In this document: one piece after another, positions 1 through 6,318 of the stretch | How the letters are laid out: each line of letters opens with the position of its first letter | Numbering within the stretch: the stretch's first letter is position 1 | Assembly: GCA_013816105.1 (NCBI GenBank) | Contig: JACDEY010000015.1 | Span: 1 to 11,031, forward strand | Length of the DNA: 11,031 nucleotides | Direction of reading: 5' to 3' | Source of the DNA: Actinomycetota bacterium | GTDB lineage: Bacteria; Actinomycetota; UBA4738 | Notes under the pieces: generated by a model | What the model was told of the DNA's origin: nothing | Database searches by the model: none | The model's input: the letters and a program-made list of their open reading frames with translations, nothing else | Program-made: the position numbers and the translations under genes

Positions 1-2
1 CC

Positions 3-8
3 TATACT
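3..8 (+). promoter_or_regulatory. possible -10 box (TATACT) ahead of infC leader
   Basis: TATACT matches the sigma-70/SigA-type -10 consensus TANNNT in an otherwise G+C-rich stretch. It would start transcription near base 15 and give infC a leader of about 90 nt. The -35 region lies outside the window. The alternative is that these bases belong to the end of an upstream gene, because the frame ending at the TGA at 40-42 is open back to base 1. Confidence 0.35.
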
Positions 9-12
9 CCTG

Positions 13-42
13 GTGCTGATGATGAACGTGAACTGCCCTTGA
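13..42 (+). other. possible leader mini-ORF (or tail of an upstream gene)
   Basis: GTG at 13 or ATG at 19/22, all in one frame, opens a very short ORF that ends with TGA at 40-42 and would encode at most VLMMNVNCP. Its stop overlaps the first bases of the hairpin at 41-62, so a terminating ribosome would cover the left arm. That is the geometry of a translation-coupled attenuator. The same frame stays open to base 1 (PILL upstream), so it could instead be the C-terminus of an unseen upstream gene. Nothing visible decides between the two. Confidence 0.25.
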
Positions 43-62
43 GCGCCCACGTTCGGGCGCTC
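41..62 (+). terminator. perfect hairpin in infC leader, terminator or attenuator
   Basis: GAGCGCCC (41-48) pairs perfectly with GGGCGCTC (55-62) around the 6-nt loop ACGTTC. CTTCGCTT follows, a weak pyrimidine tract rather than a clean T run, as is common in G+C-rich actinobacteria. It lies 10 nt upstream of the infC Shine-Dalgarno. It could end an upstream transcript or act as an attenuator for the infC-rpmI-rplT operon. Such operons are regulated through their leaders in E. coli and Bacillus, but by different RNA structures. Confidence 0.5.
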
Positions 63-72
63 CTTCGCTTCC

Positions 73-80
73 AGGAGGTG
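73..80 (+). promoter_or_regulatory. strong Shine-Dalgarno AGGAGGTG for infC
   Basis: AGGAGGTG is a full match to the anti-Shine-Dalgarno. It is 25 nt upstream of GTG 106, too far for normal use, but exactly 7 nt upstream of GTC at 88, which is in the infC frame. It therefore argues for a non-canonical infC start or for coupling through the mini-ORF TTG95-TGA109. Confidence 0.6.
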
Positions 81-105
81 GTGCGGAGTCTCGCTTGATC
101 CGCGA

Positions 106-684
106 GTGAACGACAGGATCCGATCCTCCCAGGTGCGCCTGGTGGACTCGGACGGATCCCAGATCGGCATCGTGTCCGTGCAGGAAGCCCTTCGCCGGGC
201 CCAGGAGTTGGACCTCGACCTCGTCGAGGTCGCGCCGCAGGCCCAGCCGCCCGTGTGCCGCATCATGGACTACGGCAAGTACAAGTACGAGCGCGACGTT
301 CGGCAGAAGGAAGCCAGGAAGAAGCAGCAGCGCGTCGAGGTCAAGGAGATCAAGATGCGCCCCAAGATCGACCGTCACGACTACGACACCAAAAAGGGGC
401 ACGTCATGCGCTTCCTGGGGGTGGGCGCAAGGGTGAAGGTGACGATCATGTTTCGGGGCCGGGAGATGGCGCACACGGAGCTCGGCCGCAAACTGCTAGA
501 CCGGCTCACCGAGGATCTCCGCGAACTTGCTACCGTAGACACGTATCCCAAGCTGGACGGGCGCAACATGGTCATGGTGATGGCGCCCGTCAAGCGGCCC
601 GTAGCCAAGGTTTCGCACGTGCTCGAGGAGGGCGCCGCGGTCGCCGAACCCGCGTCCGTGGGTGAGGTTCGAGGAGAGGAATGA
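106..684 (+). CDS. infC: translation initiation factor IF-3
   Basis: IF-3 binds the 30S subunit, keeps 50S off and proofreads initiator tRNA and start codon. The 192 residues show the N-domain (about 1-65, with the conserved [15 protein letters not shown] segment at 48-62), a lysine-rich linker (about 66-80) and the C-domain (80-165, with [20 protein letters not shown] at 84-103 and [10 protein letters not shown] at 112-121). An acidic, low-complexity tail of about 20 residues follows. The start is uncertain. GTG 106 is the first standard codon, but the frame is open upstream and gives LDPR before VNDRIR. Actinobacterial IF-3 proteins have R before this V-N, and the only strong Shine-Dalgarno (73-80) points to GTC 88. 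E. coli infC uses the non-standard AUU start for autoregulation. First gene of infC-rpmI-rplT; its stop is 7 nt before rpmI. Confidence 0.97.
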   Translation: MNDRIRSSQVRLVDSDGSQIGIVSVQEALRRAQELDLDLVEVAPQAQPPVCRIMDYGKYKYERDVRQKEARKKQQRVEVKEIKMRPKIDRHDYDTKKGHVMRFLGVGARVKVTIMFRGREMAHTELGRKLLDRLTEDLRELATVDTYPKLDGRNMVMVMAPVKRPVAKVSHVLEEGAAVAEPASVGEVRGEE

Positions 685-691
685 CCTGAAG

Positions 692-883
692 ATGCCGAAG
701 ATGAAATCGCATCGCGGCGCGGCGAAGCGGTTCCGGGTGACCGGAACCGGCAAGCTCATGCGCCGGAAGGCGACGGGAAACCACTTCCTGATGAAGAAGA
801 GCGGAAGCCGCAAGCGCCGGATCTCAGGGATGACCGAGGTCGGTCCTGAAGCGAAGGTCATCCGACGGATGCTGGGCGAGTAG
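692..883 (+). CDS. rpmI: 50S ribosomal protein L35
   Basis: L35 is a small basic protein of the large ribosomal subunit. The 63 residues begin [14 protein letters not shown], the usual family N-terminus, and continue with [18 protein letters not shown] and a run of basic residues (KKSGSRKRR), matching the family in length and sequence. ATG 692 is chosen because it gives the canonical MPKMK start. A longer reading from an upstream codon at 662 would overlap infC and add ten unrelated residues. A purine-rich Shine-Dalgarno (AGGAGAGGA, 672-680) lies at the very end of infC, with a rather long spacer of about 11 nt. It sits between infC and rplT, as in most bacteria. Confidence 0.97.
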   Translation: MPKMKSHRGAAKRFRVTGTGKLMRRKATGNHFLMKKSGSRKRRISGMTEVGPEAKVIRRMLGE

Positions 884-893
884 AGGAAGCGAC

Positions 894-1298
894 ATGCCTC
901 GAGTCAAGCGGGCCGTTCACGGGAAGAAGAAGCGCCGGGAGATCCTCGCGCAAGCCAAGGGCTACTTCGGGAGCCGGTCCCGCCGGTACCGGGTTGCGAA
1001 GGAGCAGCTCATTCACTCCGGCGTCTACGCATACCGCGATCGGCGGGACCGCAAGGGTCAGTTCCGCAGGCTCTGGATCACGCGGATCGGAGCCGCGGCC
1101 CGGCAGAACGGCATGAGCTACTCCACGATGATGCACGGCCTCTCCGGGGCGGGCCTCGAGCTCGATCGGAAGATCCTCGCGGATCTCGCCGTGAACGACC
1201 CGGCGGCCTTCGGCGCGCTGGCCACGGCCGCACGCGAGAGACTCCAGGCAGCGAGGCCCCGGCAGGGTCAAGCCACCGCCCGGGCGGGCCGCGCCTAG
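894..1298 (+). CDS. rplT: 50S ribosomal protein L20
   Basis: L20 binds 23S rRNA early in 50S assembly, and in E. coli and Bacillus it also represses its own operon. The 134-residue product starts [18 protein letters not shown] and contains [18 protein letters not shown] (21-38), [18 protein letters not shown] (48-65) and [11 protein letters not shown] (73-83), all family hallmarks. GAGGA at 883-887 gives a Shine-Dalgarno at 6-nt spacing. Typical L20 proteins end near residue 117-120; this one has an Ala/Arg/Gln-rich extension of about 15 residues ([14 protein letters not shown]). The spacer after its stop holds inverted repeats that may limit read-through into the downstream gene. Confidence 0.97.
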   Translation: MPRVKRAVHGKKKRREILAQAKGYFGSRSRRYRVAKEQLIHSGVYAYRDRRDRKGQFRRLWITRIGAAARQNGMSYSTMMHGLSGAGLELDRKILADLAVNDPAAFGALATAARERLQAARPRQGQATARAGRA

Positions 1299-1334
1299 CC
1301 GGGCCGAATGCCCCTTCCGGCCCGCCGGGCCGAA
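1298..1334 (+). repeat. direct repeat plus two overlapping dyads between rplT and the methyltransferase gene
   Basis: GCCGGGCCGAA occurs at 1298-1308 and again at 1324-1334. Between the copies lies CGGCCCG (1318-1324), complementary to the core of both. With the first copy it forms a 7-bp stem (1300-1306/1318-1324) around an 11-nt loop. With the second it forms a 15-bp interrupted palindrome (1318-1332) centred on base 1325. Both structures are read directly from the sequence. A role as attenuator, processing site or protein-binding dyad is inference. No T tract follows, so a classical terminator is unlikely. Confidence 0.5.
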
Positions 1335-1339
1335 CCAGT

Positions 1340-2785
1340 GTGATCACCTCAAGCGCGAACAAGCGAGTCGCCGCGGCCGTCCGCCTGAAGAAGCGAGCGC
1401 TGCGGGACACCGATCGGCGTTTCCTGGTGGAGGGGACACGGGCCGTCCGGGAAGCCCTCGACTGCGGGGCCGGCGTCTCCGCCATCTTCTACCTAGACTC
1501 GCGATCGGGCCCCGACCCGGCCGTCCATGCGGCCCGGCGGCGGGGGGTGCCTGCGTTCTCCGTATCCCCTGAGGTCATGGGCGTCCTCACCTCGACCGTC
1601 ACCCCGCAGGGGGTGGTGGCGGTCGTGGACTTCGTCGACCTGCCTCTCCGAGACATCTCGCCCGACGCCCGGCTGGTTCCCGTTCTGGTGCGGGTGCGCG
1701 ATCCCGGTAATGCCGGAACGATCCTGCGATCGGCGGACGCGGCCGGGGCGGACGCCGTGGTGTTCACGGGGTCCTCCGTGGACCTGTACAACCCCAAGAC
1801 GGTGCGGGCCACCGCGGGGTCCTTGTTCCACCTTCCGGTGGTGAGGGACGCTGAGCTAGGAGCCGTCGTCGAGGGGCTCCGAGGCCGGGGGCTCGCCATC
1901 GTCGCCGCGTCGGCGACGGCTCCCACCACCGTGCACCAGGCGGACCTCGGGCGCCCCACCGCTGTGCTGTTCGGCAACGAGGCCCACGGGCTTGCGGACG
2001 ACGCGTTGGGACTCGCCGACCAAGCGGTACGGGTTCCGATCCGGCGCGCGGAGTCCCTCAACCTGGCCGCCGCGGCCACCGTCTTCTTGTTCGAATCGGC
2101 GCGGCAGCGAGCGGGAGGGACCCCACTCGGACGGGTCGTCTCGGGGGCGGCACACGACATTCGATCGCCGCTCGCCGCCATCCGTGGTTTCGGCAGCACT
2201 CTGCTAAGGATGTGGGACCGGCTGGGCGATGAGCAACGGCTCTCGATGGTGGAAGGGATCGCCTCCGACGCGGTCCGCATGGGAACGATCGTGACCCAGC
2301 TCGTAGACGCCGCCCGGCTCGAGTCCGGGACGATGGAGCTCTCCCTCGGGGAAGTGGACCTGCTCGACGTCGTCCGGAGCTTCGCCGACCAGGCGCGACA
2401 GCCGGGTGCCCCAGACATGAGGTTCTCGGGCGAATCCGTCCTCGTAACAGCCGACGTGGAGAGGCTCCGGAGCATTCTTGCCGCGATGGTCGAAGCCGCC
2501 ACGTGGTGGGGTCAGGACGGGCCAGTGGTGGTGGACGTCCGGGCCTTACCCGACCCCCGTATCCGGGTTCGGCGAGAACGAGCCACCCTGGACAGGGAGG
2601 TAGCGAGCGAGCTGTTCGGGCCGCGGCCGGAAGGGACCGGTCAGGGGAGCAAGGTGGGACTGTTCGTCGCCAGGGGCCTGGCCGAGGCGCACGGTGGCCG
2701 GTTGGACGTGGAGGTGGACGGCGGCGTCAGCTTCGAGCTCCGGCTCCCGGGGAAAGGCAGCTCGCTAGACTCCCAGCCGCCGTGA
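1340..2785 (+). CDS. SpoU/TrmH-family rRNA 2'-O-methyltransferase fused to a histidine-kinase-like module
   Basis: Residues 1-255 form a complete SpoU-class RNA ribose methyltransferase. There is an N-terminal substrate-binding part (MITSSANKRV; FLVEGTRAVREAL at 28-40) and then the trefoil-knot SAM domain with motif 1 DPGNAGTILRSADAAG (121-136), motif 2 LFGNEAHGL (210-218) and motif 3 VPIRRAESLNLAAAA (232-246). Residues 256-470 are histidine-kinase-like. The DHp H-box AAHDIRSPLAAIRGFGSTLL (270-289, His272) is followed by a second helix to LVDAARLESG. A weak HATPase part ends in GTGQGSKVGLFVARGLAEAH (432-451) and GGVSFELRLP (461-470). The N-box Asn (MVEAATWW, 383-390) and the DxGxG box (RRERAT, 411-416) are lost, so kinase activity is doubtful. 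The frame is continuous and has no ATG, GTG or TTG between the domains before the H-box. GTG 1340 gives the family-typical MITS start but has no clear Shine-Dalgarno. Its TGA overlaps the pheS GTG. Confidence 0.88.
   Translation: MITSSANKRVAAAVRLKKRALRDTDRRFLVEGTRAVREALDCGAGVSAIFYLDSRSGPDPAVHAARRRGVPAFSVSPEVMGVLTSTVTPQGVVAVVDFVDLPLRDISPDARLVPVLVRVRDPGNAGTILRSADAAGADAVVFTGSSVDLYNPKTVRATAGSLFHLPVVRDAELGAVVEGLRGRGLAIVAASATAPTTVHQADLGRPTAVLFGNEAHGLADDALGLADQAVRVPIRRAESLNLAAAATVFLFESARQRAGGTPLGRVVSGAAHDIRSPLAAIRGFGSTLLRMWDRLGDEQRLSMVEGIASDAVRMGTIVTQLVDAARLESGTMELSLGEVDLLDVVRSFADQARQPGAPDMRFSGESVLVTADVERLRSILAAMVEAATWWGQDGPVVVDVRALPDPRIRVRRERATLDREVASELFGPRPEGTGQGSKVGLFVARGLAEAHGGRLDVEVDGGVSFELRLPGKGSSLDSQPP
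2766..2771 (+). promoter_or_regulatory. possible internal -10 box (TAGACT) before pheS
   Basis: GCTAGACT ends ten bases before the pheS GTG at 2782 and resembles the GCTAGAAT ahead of polX. It could give pheS-pheT a separate, almost leaderless transcript. It lies inside the end of the upstream coding frame, and no convincing -35 was seen, so chance is a real alternative. Confidence 0.22.
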
Positions 2786-3852
2786 AACCGCCGATGGGAC
2801 CCGAGGAGGCTCTTCGCACCCTTAACGAGGAGCTGACCCGTGGGCACCGCCTGATCGCTGCGGCCGTCACCCTCGAGGCCCTGGACGAAGCGGAGACCGC
2901 GGTACTCGGGCGACGAGCACCGTTCTCTTCCGTCCAGCGGGGCCTGGGCGGTCTGGATGAGGAGGCGCGCCGGCGCGTCGGCCGCCGAACGAACGAGGTT
3001 CGCGAGGCCCTACGCGCGGCCGTATCGGATCGTCGCCGGGCGCTCGAGGGCGAACGGGACGCGCGGGCCCTGGAGGGCGACCGAATCGACGTGACCCTCC
3101 CCGGTCGGCGCCTGCGGCCCGGGTCGTTGCACCCCCTGACCGTGACGATGCATCGAATCGTCGACATCTTCACCCGGATGGGCTACAGGGTCGTCGAGGG
3201 GCCCGAGATCGAGACCGAGTGGTACAACTTCGACGCTCTCAACATCCCGCCGGATCACCCGGCCAGGAGCGAGAAGGACACCATCTATCTGGACGTCCCG
3301 GGCCGGACGGACCTGCTGCTCCGCACCGAGACCTCCGCCATGCAGATCCGGACCATGGAGCGGGTGGCCCCCCCGGTCTTCGTGATCTCCCCCGGGCGGG
3401 TCTTCCGACAGGAGACGGCCGATCCCTCCCACAGCCCCGTCTTCCACCAGGTCGAGGCCCTGGCCGTTGACGAAGGGTTGACGTTCGCCGACCTCAAGGG
3501 GACGCTCGAGGCCTTCGCCAGAGCGATGTACGGGCCCGAGGTGAGGGTGCGCTTCCATCCCGACTTCTTTCCGTTCGTCGAGCCCGGAGCACAGCTCGGT
3601 ATCTCGTGCTTCGTGTGCGGCGGCCGGGGCTGCCGTACCTGCAAGGGGGAAGGGTGGATCGAGCTCCTGGGCTGCGGCATGGTGCACCCCAATGTGCTCA
3701 AGAACGTCGGATATGACCCCGAGCGCTACACGGGGTTCGCGTTCGGCATGGGGATCGAGCGAGTGGCGATGCCTCTGTACGGCGTGCCGGATCTCCGGCT
3801 CTTCTACGAGGGGGACATCCGGTTCCTTCGTCAGTTCCAGGGCCTGGGATGA
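2782..3852 (+). CDS. pheS: phenylalanine-tRNA ligase alpha subunit
   Basis: PheS is the catalytic subunit of the alpha2-beta2 enzyme that charges tRNA-Phe with phenylalanine. The 356-residue product has an N-terminal helical, coiled-coil-like arm (about 1-100) that binds tRNA in known structures. A class II synthetase core follows, with GYRVVEGPEIETEWYNFDAL (134-153), TETSAMQIR (182-190), motif 2 FRQETADPSHSPVFHQVE (208-225) and motif 3 GFAFGMGIERVAM (318-330). A CxxCx4CxxC cluster (Cys276, 279, 284, 287) followed by GWIELLGCGMVHPNVL is the knuckle found in many bacterial PheS. GTG 2782 is chosen for its 4-bp GTGA overlap with the upstream stop, suggesting translational coupling. ATG 2794 is the alternative (352 residues). 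The frame runs open much further upstream, but that part is an Arg/Gly-rich shadow of the preceding gene. pheT follows 18 nt later. Confidence 0.97.
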   Translation: MKPPMGPEEALRTLNEELTRGHRLIAAAVTLEALDEAETAVLGRRAPFSSVQRGLGGLDEEARRRVGRRTNEVREALRAAVSDRRRALEGERDARALEGDRIDVTLPGRRLRPGSLHPLTVTMHRIVDIFTRMGYRVVEGPEIETEWYNFDALNIPPDHPARSEKDTIYLDVPGRTDLLLRTETSAMQIRTMERVAPPVFVISPGRVFRQETADPSHSPVFHQVEALAVDEGLTFADLKGTLEAFARAMYGPEVRVRFHPDFFPFVEPGAQLGISCFVCGGRGCRTCKGEGWIELLGCGMVHPNVLKNVGYDPERYTGFAFGMGIERVAMPLYGVPDLRLFYEGDIRFLRQFQGLG

Positions 3853-3858
3853 AGGTAC

Positions 3859-3862
3859 GGAG
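3859..3862 (+). promoter_or_regulatory. Shine-Dalgarno GGAG fixing the pheT start
   Basis: GGAG lies 8 nt before GTG 3871 and supports that codon as the pheT start. The nearby ATG at 3863 is out of frame and reaches a stop after three codons. Confidence 0.55.
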
Positions 3863-3870
3863 ATGAAGGC

Positions 3871-6243
3871 GTGAGAATCGTTGTCTCCTGGCTTCGCGAG
3901 CTGTGCCCCGCGGAGGAAACGGTCGAGGAGCTCGCCCACCTGCTCACGGCGAAGGGGGCGAACGTCGAGCGGATCGACCGGCCCTGGCAGCGGTTGTCGG
4001 GCGTCTCGGTCGCACGTGTCCTCGAAGTTCGGGACCATCCGCGCTCGGAGAAGCTCTGCCTCGCCCGTATCACGACGGGATCGGCGGAACGCGAGGTCGT
4101 GGTCGGTGTGCGGAACATGGCGGCGGGGGACCTGGTGCCTTACGCGGGCCCGGGCGCGACCGTGCCCGGGCTGCCAGACCCAATCTCGGCTCGGGAGATC
4201 CGTGGCGTGCTGTCTTCCGGGATGCTCTGTTCGCCACGCGAGCTCGGAATCTCGGCGGATCACGGAGGGATCCTCGTGCTGCGCGAGGATTTCGCACCTG
4301 GAGACGATTTCGCCTCGGTCGCGAAGCTGGACGACGCCGTGCTGGACATCGAGGTCACGCCGAACCGACCCGACCTCATGTCGGTCATTGGAGTCGCGCG
4401 CGAAGTGGCCGCCGCCACGGGTGTCCCGCTCCGGCCGCCGGAGGTTTCGTTCGTCGAGGCCGACTCCAGGGCGGCCGACCACGCGACCGTGGAGGTGCTG
4501 GACGAGGAGCGCTGTCCTCGTTATCTGGCGAGGGTAGTGCATGGAGTCACCGTGGGGCCCTCGCCTGTGTCTGTGCAGGCGCGTCTGTTCGCCTCGGGCA
4601 TGCGTCCGTTGTCGAACGTGGTCGACGCGACCAACTACGTCCTTCTCGAGCTCGGCCAACCGCTCCACCCGTTCGACCTCCATAGCCTCGCCGATTCGGC
4701 GATCGTCGTGCGGCGAGCCGGGGAGGGGGAGGCACTGGTGAGCCTGGACGGCGTGGAGCGGCGGTTGATCGTCGAGGACCTGGTGATCGCGGATCGGGAG
4801 AAGGCGGTCGCCATCGCGGGGGTGGTGGGGTCGGCCGATGCCGAGGTGTCCGCCGGGACCGTCGATGTCTTGCTCGAGAGCGCTCACTTTCGGCCAGCCG
4901 GCGTGCTTCGGACGGCGAGACGGCTCGACCTGCGAACCGAGGCATCGGTCCGCTTCGAGCGAGGTTGCGATCCGGAGGGGGTTCCCGGGGCCGCCGATCG
5001 AGCGGCGGCGCTGATGGCGCGGTGGTCCGGAGGGACCGTCCTCGCGGGGTCGATCGACGTGGGGAAGCCGCCCCCTCGGCGCCGGGTGATGCTTCGGCCA
5101 AGCCGCGCCTCGCTCATCGTTGGGCACGAAGTGTCGGCGGAGGATGCGGTCCAGGCTGTCGAGCGGTTGGGGATGCGGGTGACTCCCGAGGACGGTCTCC
5201 TTCAGGTCGAGATCCCCGGGTACCGAGTGGACCTCCAGCAAGAGATCGACCTCATCGAGGACGTCATCCGGGTCCGGGGGTACCACCTCGTGGGATCCAC
5301 CCTTCCGGCGATCCGTCACCCAGGGGGAACGCCCGAGTCCTACGCGCTGCGGCGTCGGCTTCAGGAGGCTCTGGTACGAGCCGGCCTTCGCGAGACCTGG
5401 TCGCTGTCCTTCGCCTCCCCGGCGGACCTCGAGCTGATGAGCCACTCCGATGGGATCCGCGTGTCGAACCCGCTCAGCGCCGAGGAGGCGTTCCTGCGCT
5501 CGAGCCTCGTCCCGGGGCTTCTCCGAGCCGCCCGGCGGAACCTGTCGCGGCAGGTTCGGTCCATCGCTTTGTTCGAGGTCGGAACGGTCTTCCTGCCAGG
5601 CGACCCGGTCGAGGAGCGTCAGCGGGTGGCCTTCGTCCTCATCGGTTCCTCATCCGAAACGATGCTCGGGCGTCCGCCGCAGGTGGACTTCTTCGATGCC
5701 AAGGGCGTTCTCGAGACGGTGATGGAGGCGCTCGGCGTGCAGGAGTGGATCCTGAGCCCTCCCGCCGACGTTCCGTTCCACCCGGCTCGGTCGTGCACCA
5801 TCTCGCTCGCCGGAGAGGCGGCGGGAAGCCTCGGCGAGCTGCATCCGAGGGCGGCCGATCGGGTGGACCTCCCGGGTCGGGTCGCCGTGGCCGAGCTCGA
5901 CGTGCAGGCGCTCGCCCGCGCCCGTTCCTCGGACGTCAGCTACCGGGAAGTCCCTCGCTTTCCGCCTGTCTCACGCGACCTGGCCTTCCAGGTCGATGAT
6001 CGGGTCCCGGCCGGCGCCGTGCGGACCGCGTTGATAGAGGCCGCGGGAGGACTCGTGGGCTCCGCGGAAGTCTTCGACGTGTTCAGCGGCGAGCCCCTGC
6101 CGCCCGGGAAGAAGAGCCTGGCGTTCTCGGTGGAGTTCAGAGCGCCCGACCGCACGCTCACCGATGCGGAGGCGGACGAGGTGGTGATCCCCATCGTGGC
6201 GCGGCTGCGCCGGGACTTCGGAGCGGAGCTCCGTTCGGGGTAG
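3871..6243 (+). CDS. pheT: phenylalanine-tRNA ligase beta subunit
   Basis: PheT forms the alpha2-beta2 synthetase with PheS, binds tRNA-Phe and, in its B3/B4 domain, edits Tyr-tRNA-Phe. The 790 residues are full length with the usual order. The N-terminus is MRIVVSWLREL. An EMAP/OB-type tRNA-binding domain spans about 39-150 (RVLEVRDHPRSEKLCLARI at 49-67; SSGMLCSPRELGI at 115-127). VTPNRPDLMSVIGVAREV (162-179) leads into B3/B4 at about 215-370 (NVVDATNYVLLELGQPLHPF at 249-268; RTEASVRFERGCDPE at 355-369). B5 covers about 400-475 (QEIDLIEDVIRVRGY at 457-471), then the synthetase-like core at 490-680. A ferredoxin-fold anticodon-binding domain ends the protein, about 690-787 (YREVPRFPPVSRDLAF at 691-706). 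GTG 3871 has a GGAG Shine-Dalgarno at 8 nt. No motif appears broken. Confidence 0.97.
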   Translation: MRIVVSWLRELCPAEETVEELAHLLTAKGANVERIDRPWQRLSGVSVARVLEVRDHPRSEKLCLARITTGSAEREVVVGVRNMAAGDLVPYAGPGATVPGLPDPISAREIRGVLSSGMLCSPRELGISADHGGILVLREDFAPGDDFASVAKLDDAVLDIEVTPNRPDLMSVIGVAREVAAATGVPLRPPEVSFVEADSRAADHATVEVLDEERCPRYLARVVHGVTVGPSPVSVQARLFASGMRPLSNVVDATNYVLLELGQPLHPFDLHSLADSAIVVRRAGEGEALVSLDGVERRLIVEDLVIADREKAVAIAGVVGSADAEVSAGTVDVLLESAHFRPAGVLRTARRLDLRTEASVRFERGCDPEGVPGAADRAAALMARWSGGTVLAGSIDVGKPPPRRRVMLRPSRASLIVGHEVSAEDAVQAVERLGMRVTPEDGLLQVEIPGYRVDLQQEIDLIEDVIRVRGYHLVGSTLPAIRHPGGTPESYALRRRLQEALVRAGLRETWSLSFASPADLELMSHSDGIRVSNPLSAEEAFLRSSLVPGLLRAARRNLSRQVRSIALFEVGTVFLPGDPVEERQRVAFVLIGSSSETMLGRPPQVDFFDAKGVLETVMEALGVQEWILSPPADVPFHPARSCTISLAGEAAGSLGELHPRAADRVDLPGRVAVAELDVQALARARSSDVSYREVPRFPPVSRDLAFQVDDRVPAGAVRTALIEAAGGLVGSAEVFDVFSGEPLPPGKKSLAFSVEFRAPDRTLTDAEADEVVIPIVARLRRDFGAELRSG

Positions 6244-6289
6244 CCGAGTCCTCGCGGGCGCCTCGATCCTTCGCCGATCGTGTCGCCTG

Positions 6290-6299
6290 GCGGCGCCGC
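6290..6299. repeat. 10-bp palindrome upstream of argF
   Basis: GCGGCGCCGC is its own reverse complement and ends six bases before the TATGCT box of argF. It could be an operator or a short hairpin, but palindromes of this composition also arise readily in G+C-rich DNA. It does not resemble the A/T-rich ARG box bound by ArgR. Confidence 0.25.
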
Positions 6300-6305
6300 G
6301 CAGGA

Positions 6306-6311
6306 TATGCT
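6306..6311 (+). promoter_or_regulatory. possible -10 box (TATGCT) of argF
   Basis: TATGCT fits TANNNT and ends seven bases before GTG 6319. Transcription would then start at or next to that codon, giving a leaderless argF mRNA, a common type in actinobacteria. The -35 position (around 6283, TCGCCT) is weak. It lies in the 75-nt spacer between pheT and argF. Confidence 0.4.
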
Positions 6312-6318
6312 CCGCGGC

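Noticed and set aside
1..105. T-box or other large riboswitch in the infC leader
   Set aside because: The visible leader is under 100 nt with a single simple hairpin and no T-box bulge sequence or known aptamer core.
1489..2502. Long minus-strand frame opposite the methyltransferase-kinase gene
   Set aside because: Ser/Arg/Thr/Ala-rich low-complexity translation without motifs, covering a well-supported plus-strand gene.
2503..2781. Upstream extension of the pheS frame by 93 codons
   Set aside because: The extension is Arg/Gly/Pro-rich and lies wholly inside the methyltransferase-kinase gene in another frame. PheS of normal length starts at 2782 or 2794.
3603..3660. Four-cysteine cluster in PheS as a novel zinc insertion
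   Set aside because: The CxxC-x4-CxxC knuckle followed by GWIELLG and MVHP is a known feature of many bacterial PheS proteins, so it is not new.
3010..5445. Open frame of over 800 codons on the minus strand antisense to pheS-pheT
   Set aside because: Its product is His/Arg/Gly-rich with no recognisable motif, and the plus strand carries intact PheS and PheT. Mirror frames like this are common in G+C-rich genes.
6244..6318. ArgR operator (ARG box) upstream of argF
   Set aside because: The spacer has no A/T-rich imperfect 18-bp palindrome of the ARG-box type; only a G+C palindrome (6290-6299) is present.
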